A stretch of 64,000 nucleotides of DNA, taken from NCBI RefSeq assembly GCF_001955655.1, contig NZ_MSPW01000004.1, positions 310,001 to 374,000 of the forward strand, in the 5' to 3' direction. The position numbers and the translations under genes are program-made. Below, piece after piece: positions 43,953 to 55,244 of the stretch. The DNA comes from Viridibacillus arenosi (GTDB lineage Bacteria > Bacillota > Bacilli > Bacillales_A > Planococcaceae). Below the pieces are notes generated by a model that did no database searches, was not told the origin of the DNA, and saw nothing but the letters and a program-made list of their open reading frames with translations. Every line of letters starts with the position of its first letter. Positions within the stretch are counted from its first letter, which is position 1.

Positions 43953-44172
43953 GCATTTTAGAAGAAATAGGTGGTGAGTTTATCTATAAAATTATTAGTA
44001 AATTAAATAATATAAAAGTCATCTAAAGGAAAATTCTGAATTCACATGTAATTCATTCGAAAATATGCTAGAATTTTTAATAAACTTTGAGAAATATGTA
44101 TAAACAACAAGACATCGGTAATTTTATACGAAATCATTGAGAAACTTAAAATTATGAATTCTACAAATATTG

Positions 44173-44202
44173 TTGACTGAATGCTCATTCATATTTTACA
44201 AT
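44173..44202 (+). promoter_or_regulatory. fadF promoter with FadR-type operator
   Basis: TTGACT (44173-44178), 18-base spacer, TACAAT (44197-44202). The perfect palindrome TGAATG-CT-CATTCA (44178-44191) fills the spacer and resembles the TGAATGANTANTCATTCA boxes bound by the TetR-type FadR of B. subtilis. Binding there would block RNA polymerase. The rest of the gap 43953-44296 is an AT-rich upstream region and a leader of about 85 bases with no gene. Confidence 0.72.
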
Positions 44203-44296
44203 GATTACAACATACACATTTCATGGTAAAACACTAAGCGTACGTTTTAGCGAAATGTCACAATCGTATATCGAGCATCACAGAGGGGGAAATGTT

Positions 44297-46453
44297 ATGA
44301 ATCCATTGTTAATTGCAAACTGGATACTATTTTTAGTAGTAGTGACTTATGGTTTATTTTTATTCGGTTACTTGTTAAAGACGCGTTATGAATTCGTCAA
44401 AATGGGGAAACAAGTAGAATTTGACAATGATGTTAAAGCACGTTTACACAAAATTTGGGTGTATGTATTTGGACAGAAGAAGTTATTAAAAGATAAAAAA
44501 AGTGGAATTATCCACGTTATGTTTTTCTATGGCTTCATACTAGTCCAATTAGGCGCAATTGACTTCATCTGGAAAGGATTAAAACCGGGATCTCATTTAC
44601 CTTTAGGACCCGTATATCCGTATTTCACATTCATGCAGGAAATTGTGTCGTTAGTAATTTTAGTCGCTGTTGTTTGGGCGTTTTACCGCCGCTATATTGA
44701 GAAGCTTGTCCGCTTAAAGCGTGGCTTTAAATCAGGACTAGTATTGATTTTCATCGGTGGCTTGATGGTTACAGTTCTAGCAGGTAATGGTATGGGGATG
44801 ATTTGGCATGATCATGCTGCTACTTGGTCAGAGCCAATTGCATCATCTATTGCTACAGTATTTGGATTTTTGCCACCTACAGCTGCAACTGTAGTGTTCT
44901 TTGTTATGTGGTGGATTCATTTATTAATTCTTTTAACTTTCTTAGTGTATGTACCACAATCAAAGCACGCGCATCTAATTGCTGGACCAGTAAATGTTTA
45001 CTTCAACCGTTTAGATCATGTTGGTAAGCTAACGCCTATTAACTTTGAAGAGATGGAAGAAGAAGGGGAAGATGGAGAAGAAGAAATTCCATCGTTCGGT
45101 GTGGGGAAAATTACGGATTTTACACAACTACAACTAATTGATTTATATGCTTGTGTAGAATGTGGCCGTTGTACGAATATGTGTCCAGCAAGTGGTACAG
45201 GAAAAATGTTGTCTCCAATGGACTTAATTACTAAACTACGTGATCACTTAACGTTTACAGGTGCCGTTGCAACACGTCAACAACCATGGGTACCATCATT
45301 CATGTTCAACAATGCAAAAGGAAATCAATTAGCACTTGCAGCTGGAGCAGAAGGTGCTGTTATTGAAGATATCTATAGTCCATCATTAATCGGAGATGTC
45401 ATCACGGAAGAGGAAATCTGGGCTTGTACAACTTGCCGTAACTGTGAAGACCAATGTCCAGTAATGAATGAGCACGTTGATAAAATTATTGACCTTCGTC
45501 GATATTTAACAATGACAGAAGGACGTGTAAATCCAGACGCACAACGCGCAATGACTAACATTGAAAGACAAGGAAATCCGTGGGGAATTAATCGTAAAGA
45601 AAAAGAAAACTGGCGCGATGCTCGCCCGGATGTTCATATTCCAACTGTGAAAGAAGTATCAAAAGCTGGCGAAGAGTTCGAGTACTTATTCTGGGTTGGT
45701 TCAATGGGGTCATTTGATAACCGTTCACAAAAAATTGCATTATCTTTTGCTAAGTTGATGAACGAAGCGGGTGTGAAATTTGCGATTTTAGGTAACAAAG
45801 AAAAGAATTCAGGAGATACACCGCGTCGTCTAGGGAATGAATTTTTATTCCAAGAGTTAGCAACAGCTAATATTAGTGAATTTGAAAAAACAGATGTTAC
45901 AAAATTAGTAACGATTGATCCTCATGCATATAATATTTTTAAAAATGAATATAGTGACTTTGGATGGACGGGTGAAGTGTATCACCATACAGAATTACTT
46001 TATGACTTAGTAAAACAAGGGCGTCTTAAACCGCAATTTGCAATTGAAGAAACTATAACGTTCCATGATTCATGCTACTTAGGCCGATACAACGATGTTT
46101 ATGATCCACCGCGTGAAATCTTAAAAGCCATTCCAGGTGTGAAGTTAGTTGAAATGGAGCGTAATCGTGAAACAGGTATGTGTTGTGGAGCTGGTGGAGG
46201 CTTAATGTGGATGGAAGAGCATGTTGGGAACCGAGTGAATGTAGCTAGAACTGAGCAAGCACTTGCAGTGAATCCGACGATGATTTCATCAGGTTGTCCG
46301 TATTGCTTAACGATGCTTTCAGATGGTACAAAAGCTAAAGAAGTTGAAGAACAGGTAGGCACATATGATATTGCTGAATTACTAGAGAAATCAGTATGTG
46401 GAGAATATAAACCACCTGTAGAAGAAGTTGTTGAAGAACCAATTACTCAGTAA
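44297..46453 (+). CDS. fadF: Membrane Fe-S oxidoreductase of acyl-CoA oxidation (FadF/YwjF)
   Basis: A 718-residue protein with five spans of nitrate-reductase-gamma type in the first 240 residues, two 4Fe-4S motifs (CVECGRCTNMCP and CTTCRNCEDQCP) and two CCG domains (SCYLGRYNDVYDPPREIL ... CCGAGGGLMWMEE and SGCPYCLTML). It probably passes electrons from ETF or acyl-CoA dehydrogenases to the quinone pool. ATG 44297 is chosen because AGAGGGGGA precedes it, and because the promoter lies over the earlier ATG at 44201. It keeps company with AcdA, as in B. subtilis. Confidence 0.92.
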   Translation: MNPLLIANWILFLVVVTYGLFLFGYLLKTRYEFVKMGKQVEFDNDVKARLHKIWVYVFGQKKLLKDKKSGIIHVMFFYGFILVQLGAIDFIWKGLKPGSHLPLGPVYPYFTFMQEIVSLVILVAVVWAFYRRYIEKLVRLKRGFKSGLVLIFIGGLMVTVLAGNGMGMIWHDHAATWSEPIASSIATVFGFLPPTAATVVFFVMWWIHLLILLTFLVYVPQSKHAHLIAGPVNVYFNRLDHVGKLTPINFEEMEEEGEDGEEEIPSFGVGKITDFTQLQLIDLYACVECGRCTNMCPASGTGKMLSPMDLITKLRDHLTFTGAVATRQQPWVPSFMFNNAKGNQLALAAGAEGAVIEDIYSPSLIGDVITEEEIWACTTCRNCEDQCPVMNEHVDKIIDLRRYLTMTEGRVNPDAQRAMTNIERQGNPWGINRKEKENWRDARPDVHIPTVKEVSKAGEEFEYLFWVGSMGSFDNRSQKIALSFAKLMNEAGVKFAILGNKEKNSGDTPRRLGNEFLFQELATANISEFEKTDVTKLVTIDPHAYNIFKNEYSDFGWTGEVYHHTELLYDLVKQGRLKPQFAIEETITFHDSCYLGRYNDVYDPPREILKAIPGVKLVEMERNRETGMCCGAGGGLMWMEEHVGNRVNVARTEQALAVNPTMISSGCPYCLTMLSDGTKAKEVEEQVGTYDIAELLEKSVCGEYKPPVEEVVEEPITQ

Positions 46454-46496
46454 TTAATTGCATTGAAATTGGTAATTATGTACAATATTACTAAGT

Positions 46497-46530
46497 GAAA
46501 AGAGAGTGCTAGACGCTCTCTTTTTTTCTA
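46497..46530 (+). terminator. Terminator of fadF
   Basis: AGAGAGTG (46501-46508) pairs with CGCTCTCT (46514-46521, one wobble), followed by T run. Confidence 0.88.
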
Positions 46531-46538
46531 AAATTTTG

Positions 46539-46568
46539 TTGAGCGAGCGTTCAGTCGAGAAAATAAAT
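46539..46568 (+). promoter_or_regulatory. Promoter region of the thiolase operon with second FadR-type palindrome
   Basis: TGAGCG-AG-CGTTCA (46540-46553) is a 14-base near-palindrome of the same TGAnnG-NN-CnTTCA layout as the site in front of fadF. TTGAGC (46539-46544), 18-base spacer, ATAAAT could be the promoter, although both boxes are weak. Confidence 0.55.
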
Positions 46569-46634
46569 GAATTCTCGTTTACTTTAAAAAGAATAATGTA
46601 AGCGTATGCAAAATAAAGACAAGGGGTGTCTGAT

Positions 46635-47840
46635 TTGGCGAAAACAGTGATTTTAGATGGTGCGCGAACAGCATTTGGGAAATTTGGAGGAGCATTGAGT
46701 ACTCTTACTGCCAGCGATCTAGGAGGAGTTGCTATTCAAGCAGCTTTGCAAAGAGCAAACGTCCTACCACATCAAGTAGATGAAGTTATTATGGGGAGTG
46801 TATTACAAGCGGGGCAAGGGCAAATACCATCTCGCCAAGCTGCTTCAAAAGCTGGAATTCCGTGGTCAGTGAAAACAGAAACGGTAAATAAGGTTTGCGC
46901 TTCGGGATTACGCAGTGTGACATTAGCTGATCAACTGATTCGTTTAGGGGACGAGGAAGTTATCGTAGCAGGTGGCATGGAGTCAATGTCAAATGCACCT
47001 TACTATTTACCAAAAGGTAGATTTGGCTTACGCATGGGAGATGCAACTATGGTAGACGGCATGGTATATGACGGCTTATCTTGTGCATTCGATCCACAAC
47101 ATGTACATATGGGGACATACGGAGACAGCACAGCAAAAGAATTTTCATTCTCAAGAGAAGTACAAGACGAATGGGCGTATCGAAGTCACAAAAGAGCACT
47201 AGATGCGATAGACACTGGTAAATTTGCAAAAGAAATTGTGTCCGTGACGATTCCACAGCGTAAAGGGAGTCCGTTAGAAATAGATACGGATGAAGCACCA
47301 AGAAGAGATACATCACTTCAATCTTTAGCAAAGCTTAGAGCAGCGTTTACGACTGAGGGTACGATTACAGCGGGAAATGCACCTGGTATTAATGATGGTG
47401 CTTGTGCAGTAGTTCTTATGAATGAAGAACGTGCTAAAGCAGAAAACCATACACCACTTGCATACATTTTAGGGCATGCAGAAATTGGTGTTGAACCGCA
47501 GCACTTCCCACAAACACCAGGTTTAGTCATCAACAAAATTTTAGAAAAGACAGGGAAAGCGTTACAAGAAATCGATTTGTTTGAAATTAACGAAGCATTT
47601 GCAGCTGTTGCGCTAGCAAGTAATCAAATTGCAGACCTAGATGCAGAGAAAGTTAATGTCAATGGTGGGGCAGTAGCATTAGGGCATCCAATTGGGGCAT
47701 CAGGTGCACGAATTATTCTGACGTTAGCTTATGAATTAAAACGTCGTGGCGGAGGTATTGGTATTGCGGCTATTTGTTCTGGCGGAGGCCAAGGAGATGC
47801 CATCATGATTGAAGTACCAAAAACGGGGGGATTCGAGTAA
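46635..47840 (+). CDS. mmgA: Acetyl-CoA C-acetyltransferase (thiolase)
   Basis: A 401-residue thiolase for the last step of beta-oxidation or its reverse. The nucleophilic cysteine is in [11 protein letters not shown] (about residue 87), the histidine in [10 protein letters not shown] and the second cysteine in [14 protein letters not shown] 46635 is preferred as start since AAGGGGTG sits just before it and it yields the standard [19 protein letters not shown]. It overlaps the dehydrogenase gene by one base (TAATG). First gene of a five-gene transcript. Confidence 0.92.
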   Translation: MAKTVILDGARTAFGKFGGALSTLTASDLGGVAIQAALQRANVLPHQVDEVIMGSVLQAGQGQIPSRQAASKAGIPWSVKTETVNKVCASGLRSVTLADQLIRLGDEEVIVAGGMESMSNAPYYLPKGRFGLRMGDATMVDGMVYDGLSCAFDPQHVHMGTYGDSTAKEFSFSREVQDEWAYRSHKRALDAIDTGKFAKEIVSVTIPQRKGSPLEIDTDEAPRRDTSLQSLAKLRAAFTTEGTITAGNAPGINDGACAVVLMNEERAKAENHTPLAYILGHAEIGVEPQHFPQTPGLVINKILEKTGKALQEIDLFEINEAFAAVALASNQIADLDAEKVNVNGGAVALGHPIGASGARIILTLAYELKRRGGGIGIAAICSGGGQGDAIMIEVPKTGGFE

Positions 47841-48694
47841 TGAGTATTCAAAAAATAATGGTTATTGGAGCTGGCCAAATGGGCTCTGGTATCGCACAAG
47901 TATGCGCACAAGCAGGATTCGACGTCAAACTAAATGATATGAAAGAAGAGTTTTTTGCAAGAGGTTTAGGAACGATTACAAAAAATCTTTCTCGTAATGT
48001 TGATAAAGGGCGCATGACGGAGAGTGAAAAAGAAGCCATTCTAGGTCGTCTAACAAAATCGCTCGATATTAATGATGCAAATGATGTTGATTTAGTCATT
48101 GAAGCAGCTGTTGAAAATATGGAAATTAAACAATCTATTTTCAAACAGCTGGATACTATTGCACCAGCACATGCTATTTTAGCTACTAACACTTCATCAT
48201 TACCAATTACAGAGTTAGCAGCTGTGACTAATCGTCCAGAGCAAGTTATTGGGATGCATTTTATGAATCCTGTACCAGTGATGAAGCTCGTTGAAATTAT
48301 TCGCGGCTTAGCTACTGCAGATGATGTCTATCAAACAATCGAAGACATGACGAAAAAACTTGAAAAAGTACCAGTAGAAGTAAATGATTTCCCGGGGTTT
48401 GTTGCAAATCGTATATTAATGCCGATGATCAACGAAGCCATCTATACACTTTATGAAGGTGTAGCGACGAAGGAAGCTATTGACGATGTCATGAAACTTG
48501 GTATGAATCATCCAATGGGACCGTTAACATTAGCAGATTTTATCGGTTTAGATACTTGTCTCTATATTATGGAAACATTATATGAAGGCTTTGGCGATAG
48601 CAAGTACCGACCATGCCCACTATTACGTAAATACGTGAAAGCAGGTTGGTTAGGTAAGAAATCGGGACGTGGCTTCTACATTTACGAATCTTAA
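47840..48694 (+). CDS. mmgB: 3-hydroxybutyryl-CoA dehydrogenase
   Basis: A 284-residue NAD-dependent 3-hydroxyacyl-CoA dehydrogenase of the short (Hbd) type. The NAD motif GAGQMGSGIAQV is at residues 9-20. The substrate/catalytic parts are ATNTSSLPI, GMHFMNPVPVMKLVEII (catalytic His), FPGFVANRILMPMINEA and KSGRGFY at the end. The start is coupled to the thiolase stop. It supplies 3-ketoacyl-CoA to the thiolase. Confidence 0.94.
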   Translation: MSIQKIMVIGAGQMGSGIAQVCAQAGFDVKLNDMKEEFFARGLGTITKNLSRNVDKGRMTESEKEAILGRLTKSLDINDANDVDLVIEAAVENMEIKQSIFKQLDTIAPAHAILATNTSSLPITELAAVTNRPEQVIGMHFMNPVPVMKLVEIIRGLATADDVYQTIEDMTKKLEKVPVEVNDFPGFVANRILMPMINEAIYTLYEGVATKEAIDDVMKLGMNHPMGPLTLADFIGLDTCLYIMETLYEGFGDSKYRPCPLLRKYVKAGWLGKKSGRGFYIYES

Positions 48695-48709
48695 AAGGGG
48701 TGTTCCACT

Positions 48710-49846
48710 ATGGAATTGATGTTCACAGAAGAACAACTAATGATGCGCAAAATGGTACGAGATTTTGCGCAAACAGAAATTGCACCAAAAGTTGAGAGTA
48801 TGGAAAATGGGGAATTTCCACGCGACATACTAGCTAAAATGGGAGAGCTAGGACTAATGGGCATTACAACACCAGAACAGTACGGTGGAGCAAATATGGA
48901 TTTTACATCCTACATCATAGCAATAAATGAGTTATCGAGAGTAAGCGCGACAATAGGCGTGATTTTATCTGTCCATACGTCGGTTGTGACAAATCTTATT
49001 CTTTATTTTGGTAATGAAGAACAAAAACAAAAGTATGTGCCAATGCTCGCATCGGGAGAATATTTAGGTGCTTTTTGTTTAACAGAACCGTCCGCAGGAT
49101 CTGACGCAGGTTCATTAAAATCTAAAGCAGTGAAGGACGGCAATAATTACATTATCAATGGTTCAAAGGTATTTATCACTAATGGTGGAGAGGCAGATGT
49201 ATATATCGTTTTTGCTTCAACAGATCCATCGCTCGGTTCAAAAGGAATTTCCGCCTTTCTTGTCGAAAAAGGAACTGAAGGCTTAGTGATTGGTAAGGAT
49301 GAACATAAAATGGGTTTACATGGCTCACGTACAGTTCAACTAAATTTCGATAATATGATTGTCCCTGCAGAAAATCTACTTGGCCAAGTGGGGGAAGGCT
49401 TTAAAATAGCTATGGCGAACTTAGATGTCGGTCGAATAGGCATAGCTTCACAGGCTCTTGGTATTGCTGAAGCCGCTTTAGAAGAATCAATTATCTATGC
49501 GCAACAACGTCACCAATTTGGGAAACCTATCTCTAGTAATCAGGGTGTAGGTTTTAAATTAGCTGATATGGCAACATCGGTCGAAGCTACTAGGTTACTC
49601 GTTTACCGTGCAGCAGATTTACGTGCCAAAGGATTAGCTTGTGGTAAGGAAGCATCTATGGCAAAACTTTTCGCTTCTAAAACTGCTGTAGAAGTAACAA
49701 CAGAGGCAATTCAGGTATTTGGAGGATATGGCTATACGATGGACTATCCGGTTGAACGTTTTTTCCGAGATGCCAAAGTAACGGAAATTTACGAGGGTAC
49801 TAGCGAAATTCAACGACTTGTTATAAGCAAACACTTAAACAAATAG
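48710..49846 (+). CDS. mmgC: Acyl-CoA dehydrogenase (MmgC-type)
   Basis: A 378-residue flavoprotein that introduces the alpha-beta double bond into acyl-CoA. FAD/substrate motifs are [13 protein letters not shown] (about residue 123) and FITNGG. The catalytic-glutamate region is [16 protein letters not shown] at the C terminus, and [22 protein letters not shown] is present. It is about half identical by eye to the next gene, so the two are paralogues. Ribosome site AAAAGGGGTG. Confidence 0.92.
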   Translation: MELMFTEEQLMMRKMVRDFAQTEIAPKVESMENGEFPRDILAKMGELGLMGITTPEQYGGANMDFTSYIIAINELSRVSATIGVILSVHTSVVTNLILYFGNEEQKQKYVPMLASGEYLGAFCLTEPSAGSDAGSLKSKAVKDGNNYIINGSKVFITNGGEADVYIVFASTDPSLGSKGISAFLVEKGTEGLVIGKDEHKMGLHGSRTVQLNFDNMIVPAENLLGQVGEGFKIAMANLDVGRIGIASQALGIAEAALEESIIYAQQRHQFGKPISSNQGVGFKLADMATSVEATRLLVYRAADLRAKGLACGKEASMAKLFASKTAVEVTTEAIQVFGGYGYTMDYPVERFFRDAKVTEIYEGTSEIQRLVISKHLNK

Positions 49847-49880
49847 GGGTAAAAAAACTAAAACAAAGGTGGAAAAAGAG

Positions 49881-51017
49881 ATGAACTTTCAATTATCAGA
49901 AGAACATGAAATGATTCGTAAAATGGTACGTGATTTCGCTGAAAATGAAGTAGCGCCAACAGCTGCAGAACGCGACGAAACAGAAACTTTCGATCGTGCA
50001 ATATTCAATAAAATGGCAGAGTTGGGCTTAACAGGTATTCCGTGGCCAGAAGAATATGGTGGTATCGGTTCTGACTTTTTAGCTTATTGTATTGCAGTTG
50101 AAGAATTATCTCGTGTTTGTGCTTCGACTGGAGTAACTCTTTCAGCACATACATCTTTAGCAGGATGGCCGATTTATAAATTTGGTAATGAAGAACAAAA
50201 ACAAAAATACTTACGACCAATGGCTGAAGGTACAAAAATTGGCGGATATGGCTTAACGGAGCCGAGCTCAGGCTCAGATGCAGGTGGTATGAAAACTACA
50301 GCAAAATTAGATGGTGATGATTACATTTTAAATGGCTCAAAAATCTTCATCACAAACGGTGGTATTGCTGAAATTTATGTTGTATTTGCTGTTACAGATC
50401 CAACAGTTAAGAACGGAACAAGTGCATTCATAGTAGAATCTGATTTTGAAGGTTTTTCGGTTGGTAAAAAAGAAAAGAAACTAGGAATTCGCTCATCACC
50501 AACAACTGAAATTATTTTTGATAATTGCCGTGTACCAAAAGAAAACTTGTTAGGTGCGGAAGGCGATGGTTTTAAAATTGCCATGAAAACATTAGATGGT
50601 GGTCGGAATGGTATTGCTGCTCAAGCAGTTGGTATTGCACAAGGTGCATTGGATGCGTCTGTTGCATATGCAAAAGAGCGCGTTCAATTTGGCAAACCAA
50701 TTACAGCAAATCAAGGTGTATCTTTTAAACTAGCAGATATGGCTACATCAATTGAAGCTTCAAGATTATTGACATATCAAGCTGCATGGTTAGAGTCGAA
50801 CAATCTTCCTTACGGTAAAGCATCGGCTATGGCGAAATTGATGGCTGGAGATACAGCGATGAATGTAACAACTGAGGCGGTGCAAGTATTTGGAGGCTAT
50901 GGCTATACAAAAGATTATCCAGTTGAACGATATATGCGTGATGCGAAAATCACTCAAATATACGAAGGAACACAAGAGATTCAACGTCTAGTGATTTCTC
51001 GTATGTTAACGAAATAA
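49881..51017 (+). CDS. acdA: Acyl-CoA dehydrogenase (AcdA-type)
   Basis: A 378-residue acyl-CoA dehydrogenase with [12 protein letters not shown] (about residue 124), SKIFITNGG and the C-terminal [22 protein letters not shown] ... [19 protein letters not shown] 49881 is chosen because AAAGGTGG ends eight bases before it. It is similar along its whole length to MmgC; the two presumably split chain-length or branched-chain preferences. In B. subtilis acdA lies next to fadF and rpoE, as here on a wider scale. Confidence 0.92.
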   Translation: MNFQLSEEHEMIRKMVRDFAENEVAPTAAERDETETFDRAIFNKMAELGLTGIPWPEEYGGIGSDFLAYCIAVEELSRVCASTGVTLSAHTSLAGWPIYKFGNEEQKQKYLRPMAEGTKIGGYGLTEPSSGSDAGGMKTTAKLDGDDYILNGSKIFITNGGIAEIYVVFAVTDPTVKNGTSAFIVESDFEGFSVGKKEKKLGIRSSPTTEIIFDNCRVPKENLLGAEGDGFKIAMKTLDGGRNGIAAQAVGIAQGALDASVAYAKERVQFGKPITANQGVSFKLADMATSIEASRLLTYQAAWLESNNLPYGKASAMAKLMAGDTAMNVTTEAVQVFGGYGYTKDYPVERYMRDAKITQIYEGTQEIQRLVISRMLTK

Positions 51018-51020
51018 TAT

Positions 51021-51653
51021 ATGGTAAAAAGACAAAATAAGAGACAAGTAGAATCGTCTGTTAAAGATGAAAGCCTGATAGAAAAGCGTAGGAATGAGAT
51101 GATTCATGGAGCGGTTAAATTATTTAAACAAAAGGGCTTTCACCGTACGACGACTCGAGAAATCGCTAAAGAAGCTGGCTTTAGTATAGGAACGCTTTAT
51201 GAATATATTCGAACGAAAGAAGATGTTCTGTATCTAGTTTGTGACAATATTTATCGTGAAGTAAGTTTAAGGTTAGCCAATTTACCGACGGAAGAAGGTA
51301 CAATAGCAGGATTAAAGGCATCTATACGCCAGTATTTTTTGCTTATAGATTCCATGTCAGATGAAATTCTAGTCATGTACCAGGAGTCTAAATCTTTACC
51401 AAAAGATGCATTGCGTTACGTTTTAACAAAGGAACTTGAGATGGTTGGGTTATTTGAAAATCTATTAGCTGGTTGCGTACAGTCTGGGGAACTGTCTCTA
51501 TCAGAAAAAGAAATCAATCTTATCGCAAATGATATCGTGGTGCAAGGTCAAACGTGGGCATTTAGACGATGGGCTTTCAAAAGAAATTATACAATTGATG
51601 ATTATATCGATATGCAAACGACTATTTTCTTAAATGGTATTTTGAAGAAGTAA
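51021..51653 (+). CDS. TetR-family regulator of the acyl-CoA locus (FadR-like)
   Basis: A 210-residue regulator. The helix-turn-helix is in residues 27-72 (GAVKLFKQKGFHRTTTREIAKEAGFSIGTLYEYIRTKED). The ligand domain follows, with IRQYFLLIDSM and FRRWAFKRNYTIDDY. It lies three bases after acdA with no evident ribosome site, so it likely depends on translational reinitiation. Its likely targets are the two TGAnnG-NN-CnTTCA palindromes in this locus, with acyl-CoA as inducer; that is inference from the FadR/YsiA precedent. Confidence 0.85.
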   Translation: MVKRQNKRQVESSVKDESLIEKRRNEMIHGAVKLFKQKGFHRTTTREIAKEAGFSIGTLYEYIRTKEDVLYLVCDNIYREVSLRLANLPTEEGTIAGLKASIRQYFLLIDSMSDEILVMYQESKSLPKDALRYVLTKELEMVGLFENLLAGCVQSGELSLSEKEINLIANDIVVQGQTWAFRRWAFKRNYTIDDYIDMQTTIFLNGILKK

Positions 51654-51663
51654 CTCTTCGCTT

Positions 51664-51730
51664 TGTGCAAGGTAGGAAAACTCAAACTTTTCATATAGTT
51701 TTAGTTTCTATAACCTTGCACATTTTTTGT
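51664..51730 (+). terminator. Terminator after the TetR gene
   Basis: TGTGCAAGGT (51664-51673) pairs with ACCTTGCACA (51713-51722), followed by TTTTTT. It partly separates icmF from the upstream genes. Confidence 0.8.
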
Positions 51731-51800
51731 TCCAATGATTTCAGGGGAATGGTAAGAAAAACAACTTAGTTTTTTGTTCATAACAAGGGGGAGCTTATAT

Positions 51801-54800
51801 ATGGTTCAAGCAACAGTGTATCGTCCAAAAAATCACGTAAGATTTGTCACGGCTTCTAGTCTTTTTGATGGCCATGATGCATCGGTTAATATTATGCGTC
51901 GTATTTTGCAATCGAGTGGCGTCGAAGTAATTCATCTCGGACATAACCGCTCAGTTGAAGAAGTAGTCAACGCAGCAATCCAAGAAGATGCACAAGGGGT
52001 AGCAATTTCTTCTTATCAAGGTGGTCACGTTGAGTATTTTAAATATATGCAAGATTTATTTAGAGAAAAAGGAGCTCCACACATAGGTATTTTCGGCGGT
52101 GGAGGTGGTGTAATCTTACCTCGTGAAATTAAGGAACTACATGAATATGGTATTGCGGGGTTATTTTCGCCTGAAGATGGTCGTGAACTGGGATTACAAG
52201 GCATGATTAATAAAATGATTGAAAAAAGTGACTTCACTACGATTAAAGAGAACTTAATTAGTAAGTTAGATACATTATCAACGGAACAACCTGAAGTACT
52301 AGCGCAACTTATCACTGCAGCCGAAGAAGCAAAAGATGGTGAGTTAACAGACTTCCTAGAAAAAGCACGGAGTTTATCAAAAAACACACCTGTACTTGGT
52401 ATTACTGGTACAGGAGGGGCAGGGAAAAGTTCTTTAACTGATGAATTGATTCGTCGATTTTTACAGGAATTCCCGGATAAAAAAGTTGCTATCCTATCAA
52501 TTGATCCGACGAAGCAAAAGACTGGTGGGGCACTACTTGGAGACCGTATTCGTATGAATGCTATCTTTAATAATCGTGTTTATATGCGTAGTCTTGCAAC
52601 ACGGGGATCGCACTCTGAGCTTTCGGATGCAATTGCTGACGTATTAGATGTTGTGAAGGTAGCAGGATATGATCTAATCGTTGTTGAAACAAGCGGTATT
52701 GGTCAAGGTGATGCTGCTATTACAAAAATTTCTGATTTGTCCATGTACGTTATGACAAGTGAATTTGGTGCACCGACACAGCTAGAAAAAATTGATATGA
52801 TTGATTTTGCTGATCTAATTGTCATTAACAAATTCGAACGTAAAGGGTCAGAAGATGCGCTTAGACAAGTACAGAAGCAATATCAACGTAGCCATGAGCT
52901 ATGGACAAAAAACCTAGATGAAATGCCGGTATTTGGTACAATTGCTAGCCAGTTTAATGATAAAGGGACAAATTCTTTATTTGCAGAGCTTGTTCAGGTT
53001 ATTAACGAAAAATGTGGTCTTGATTGGGTAACATCTTACGAGCATTTTGTGAAAACGCAAAAGCAAGATGTCATCATTCCAAATGATCGCCGTTACTACT
53101 TACGTGAAATTACAGACGCAATTCGTAACTATCATAAAAAATCCGAACAGCAAGTTGAATTTGCCCGAAAGCTATTCCAATTAGAAGGGGCAATTACAAC
53201 TGTTCAAGAGAAAGCGCCAGATGATGCATTAATTGCATCACTCATTTCATTAGCTGAGGATATCAAAAATCAATTAACAGCAGAATCCAAGAACATTTTA
53301 GCGAATTGGAAAATGCTTAAGGAAGCATACTCGGGAGATGAATTTGTTACAAAAGTGCGTGACAAAGAAATCCGTACAATATTGACAACTACTAGTCTAG
53401 CAGGTTTAAAAATCCCAAAAGTTGTGTTACCAAAATTCGTAGATTACGGAGAAATATTACGTTGGGTATATAAAGAAAATGTACCGGGCTCATTCCCTTA
53501 TACAGCTGGAGTTTTCCCTTTTAAACGTGAAGGAGAAGATCCGAAACGTCAATTTGCAGGTGAAGGGACACCAGAACGTACAAATAGACGCTTCCATTAC
53601 TTATCTAAAGATGATGATGCAAAACGCTTATCAACAGCATTTGACTCTGTAACGTTGTACGGTGAAGATCCAGATTACCGTCCGGATATTTACGGTAAAG
53701 TTGGCGAATCAGGGGTTAGCATTTGTACACTAGAAGATATGAAGAAGCTTTATGATGGCTTTGATCTATGTGCACCGTCTACATCTGTGTCCATGACAAT
53801 CAATGGACCAGCTCCAATTATTTTAGCAATGTTCATGAACACAGCTGTCGATCAACAAGTGAAAATAAAAGAAAGTAAATTAGGACGATGCTTAACTGTT
53901 GAAGAATTCACTGACGTTCGTGAAAAAACGCTTCAAGTTGTGCGGGGGACAGTGCAGGCTGACATTTTAAAAGAAGATCAAGGACAGAATACATGTATTT
54001 TCTCTACAGAATTCGCATTACGTATGATGGGGGACATTCAACAATATTTCATCGACCAAAAAGTACGTAACTATTATTCTGTATCAATTTCTGGATATCA
54101 TATTGCAGAAGCAGGTGCGAACCCAATTTCACAGCTAGCATTTACTTTGGCTAATGGTTTCACTTATGTGGAATACTATTTAAGTCGTGGCATGAATATT
54201 GATGATTTCGCACCAAACCTATCTTTCTTCTTCTCCAATGGCTTAGATCCAGAATATACAGTAATCGGTCGAGTAGCTCGTCGTATTTGGTCGATTGTTA
54301 TGCGTGACAAATACGGTGCAAATGAACGTAGTCAGAAGCTAAAATACCATATCCAAACTTCTGGTCGTAGCTTACATGCACAAGAAATCGACTTCAATGA
54401 TATTCGTACAACATTACAAGCATTGATGGCATTGCATGATAACTGTAATTCATTACACACGAATGCATATGACGAAGCGATTACAACACCAACAGAAGAA
54501 TCTGTTCGACGCGCAATGGCTATCCAAATGATCATTACAAAAGAACACGGGTTAACAAAAAATGAAAACCCATTACAAGGTGCATTCATAATCGAAGAAC
54601 TAACTGATCTTGTAGAAAATGCAGTATTGGAAGAGTTCGATCGTATTAATGATAGAGGTGGAGTTCTTGGAGCGATGGAAACCCAATACCAACGTGGCAA
54701 GATTCAAGAGGAATCAATGTACTATGAAATGCTGAAACACTCAGGTGAACTACCAATCATCGGTGTTAACACATACTTGAATCCAAATCCACCTTCATCA

Positions 54801-55049
54801 GAAGCAATCGATAGTATGGAAATTGCCAGAGCATCACAAGAAGAAAAGGAAACACAAATTCAAAATCTACAAAAATTCCAAACAAAACATGCCAATGAAG
54901 TTGAAGTCGCTATTCAAAAACTAAAAGAAGTAGCGGTAACAGGAGGCAACATCTTTGCAGAACTAATGGAAACCGTAAAATACGCAAGTCTAGGTCAAAT
55001 CACCAATGCCCTATACCAAGTAGGAGGGCAATACAGACGGAATATGTAA
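51801..55049 (+). CDS. icmF: Fused isobutyryl-CoA mutase IcmF
   Basis: A 1082-residue adenosylcobalamin enzyme interconverting isobutyryl- and n-butyryl-CoA. Residues about 10-140 are the B12-binding domain with [13 protein letters not shown] (base-off histidine). About 195-410 is the MeaI-type G-protein chaperone, with P-loop GTGGAGKSS and IVINKFE. About 560-1080 is the TIM-barrel mutase, with the phenylalanine-bearing [13 protein letters not shown] that distinguishes IcmF from methylmalonyl-CoA mutase. ATG 51801 is chosen since AAGGGGGAG precedes it. It needs the coenzyme made by the B12 operon; its butyryl-CoA product enters the dehydrogenases next door. The C terminus GGQYRRNM is normal. 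Confidence 0.94.
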   Translation: MVQATVYRPKNHVRFVTASSLFDGHDASVNIMRRILQSSGVEVIHLGHNRSVEEVVNAAIQEDAQGVAISSYQGGHVEYFKYMQDLFREKGAPHIGIFGGGGGVILPREIKELHEYGIAGLFSPEDGRELGLQGMINKMIEKSDFTTIKENLISKLDTLSTEQPEVLAQLITAAEEAKDGELTDFLEKARSLSKNTPVLGITGTGGAGKSSLTDELIRRFLQEFPDKKVAILSIDPTKQKTGGALLGDRIRMNAIFNNRVYMRSLATRGSHSELSDAIADVLDVVKVAGYDLIVVETSGIGQGDAAITKISDLSMYVMTSEFGAPTQLEKIDMIDFADLIVINKFERKGSEDALRQVQKQYQRSHELWTKNLDEMPVFGTIASQFNDKGTNSLFAELVQVINEKCGLDWVTSYEHFVKTQKQDVIIPNDRRYYLREITDAIRNYHKKSEQQVEFARKLFQLEGAITTVQEKAPDDALIASLISLAEDIKNQLTAESKNILANWKMLKEAYSGDEFVTKVRDKEIRTILTTTSLAGLKIPKVVLPKFVDYGEILRWVYKENVPGSFPYTAGVFPFKREGEDPKRQFAGEGTPERTNRRFHYLSKDDDAKRLSTAFDSVTLYGEDPDYRPDIYGKVGESGVSICTLEDMKKLYDGFDLCAPSTSVSMTINGPAPIILAMFMNTAVDQQVKIKESKLGRCLTVEEFTDVREKTLQVVRGTVQADILKEDQGQNTCIFSTEFALRMMGDIQQYFIDQKVRNYYSVSISGYHIAEAGANPISQLAFTLANGFTYVEYYLSRGMNIDDFAPNLSFFFSNGLDPEYTVIGRVARRIWSIVMRDKYGANERSQKLKYHIQTSGRSLHAQEIDFNDIRTTLQALMALHDNCNSLHTNAYDEAITTPTEESVRRAMAIQMIITKEHGLTKNENPLQGAFIIEELTDLVENAVLEEFDRINDRGGVLGAMETQYQRGKIQEESMYYEMLKHSGELPIIGVNTYLNPNPPSSEAIDSMEIARASQEEKETQIQNLQKFQTKHANEVEVAIQKLKEVAVTGGNIFAELMETVKYASLGQITNALYQVGGQYRRNM

Positions 55050-55071
55050 CTAAATGCTGAAACGGCCCTCG

Positions 55072-55228
55072 TTGAGAGGAAGATAGCCTAAGTACGCCAC
55101 GTCCTGTGGCAACGGCTATCTGACCCACATCCTGTGGGCCTCCGACAAGCACTGGAAGGCTCGAAACAAAAGCATTACTTAAGCTTTTGTCCGAGAGACT
55201 GAAGTGACCTCGAGGGGCTGGCCGCTGA
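55072..55228 (+). ncRNA. Bacillaceae-1-type structured RNA, copy 1
   Basis: Hairpin A: outer stem AGATAGCC/GGCTATCT (55081-55088, 55114-55121), internal loop TAAGTAC/AAC, inner stem GCCAC-GTCCT-GTGGC (55096-55110). Hairpin B: CCCAC-ATCCT-GTGGG (55124-55138). Both terminal loops follow RUCCU, the hallmark described for the Bacillaceae-1 RNA motif. A third stem-loop, ACAAAAGC/GCTTTTGT, follows. The function of this RNA class is unknown. Confidence 0.8.
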
Positions 55229-55244
55229 AGCTGGATACATCACT

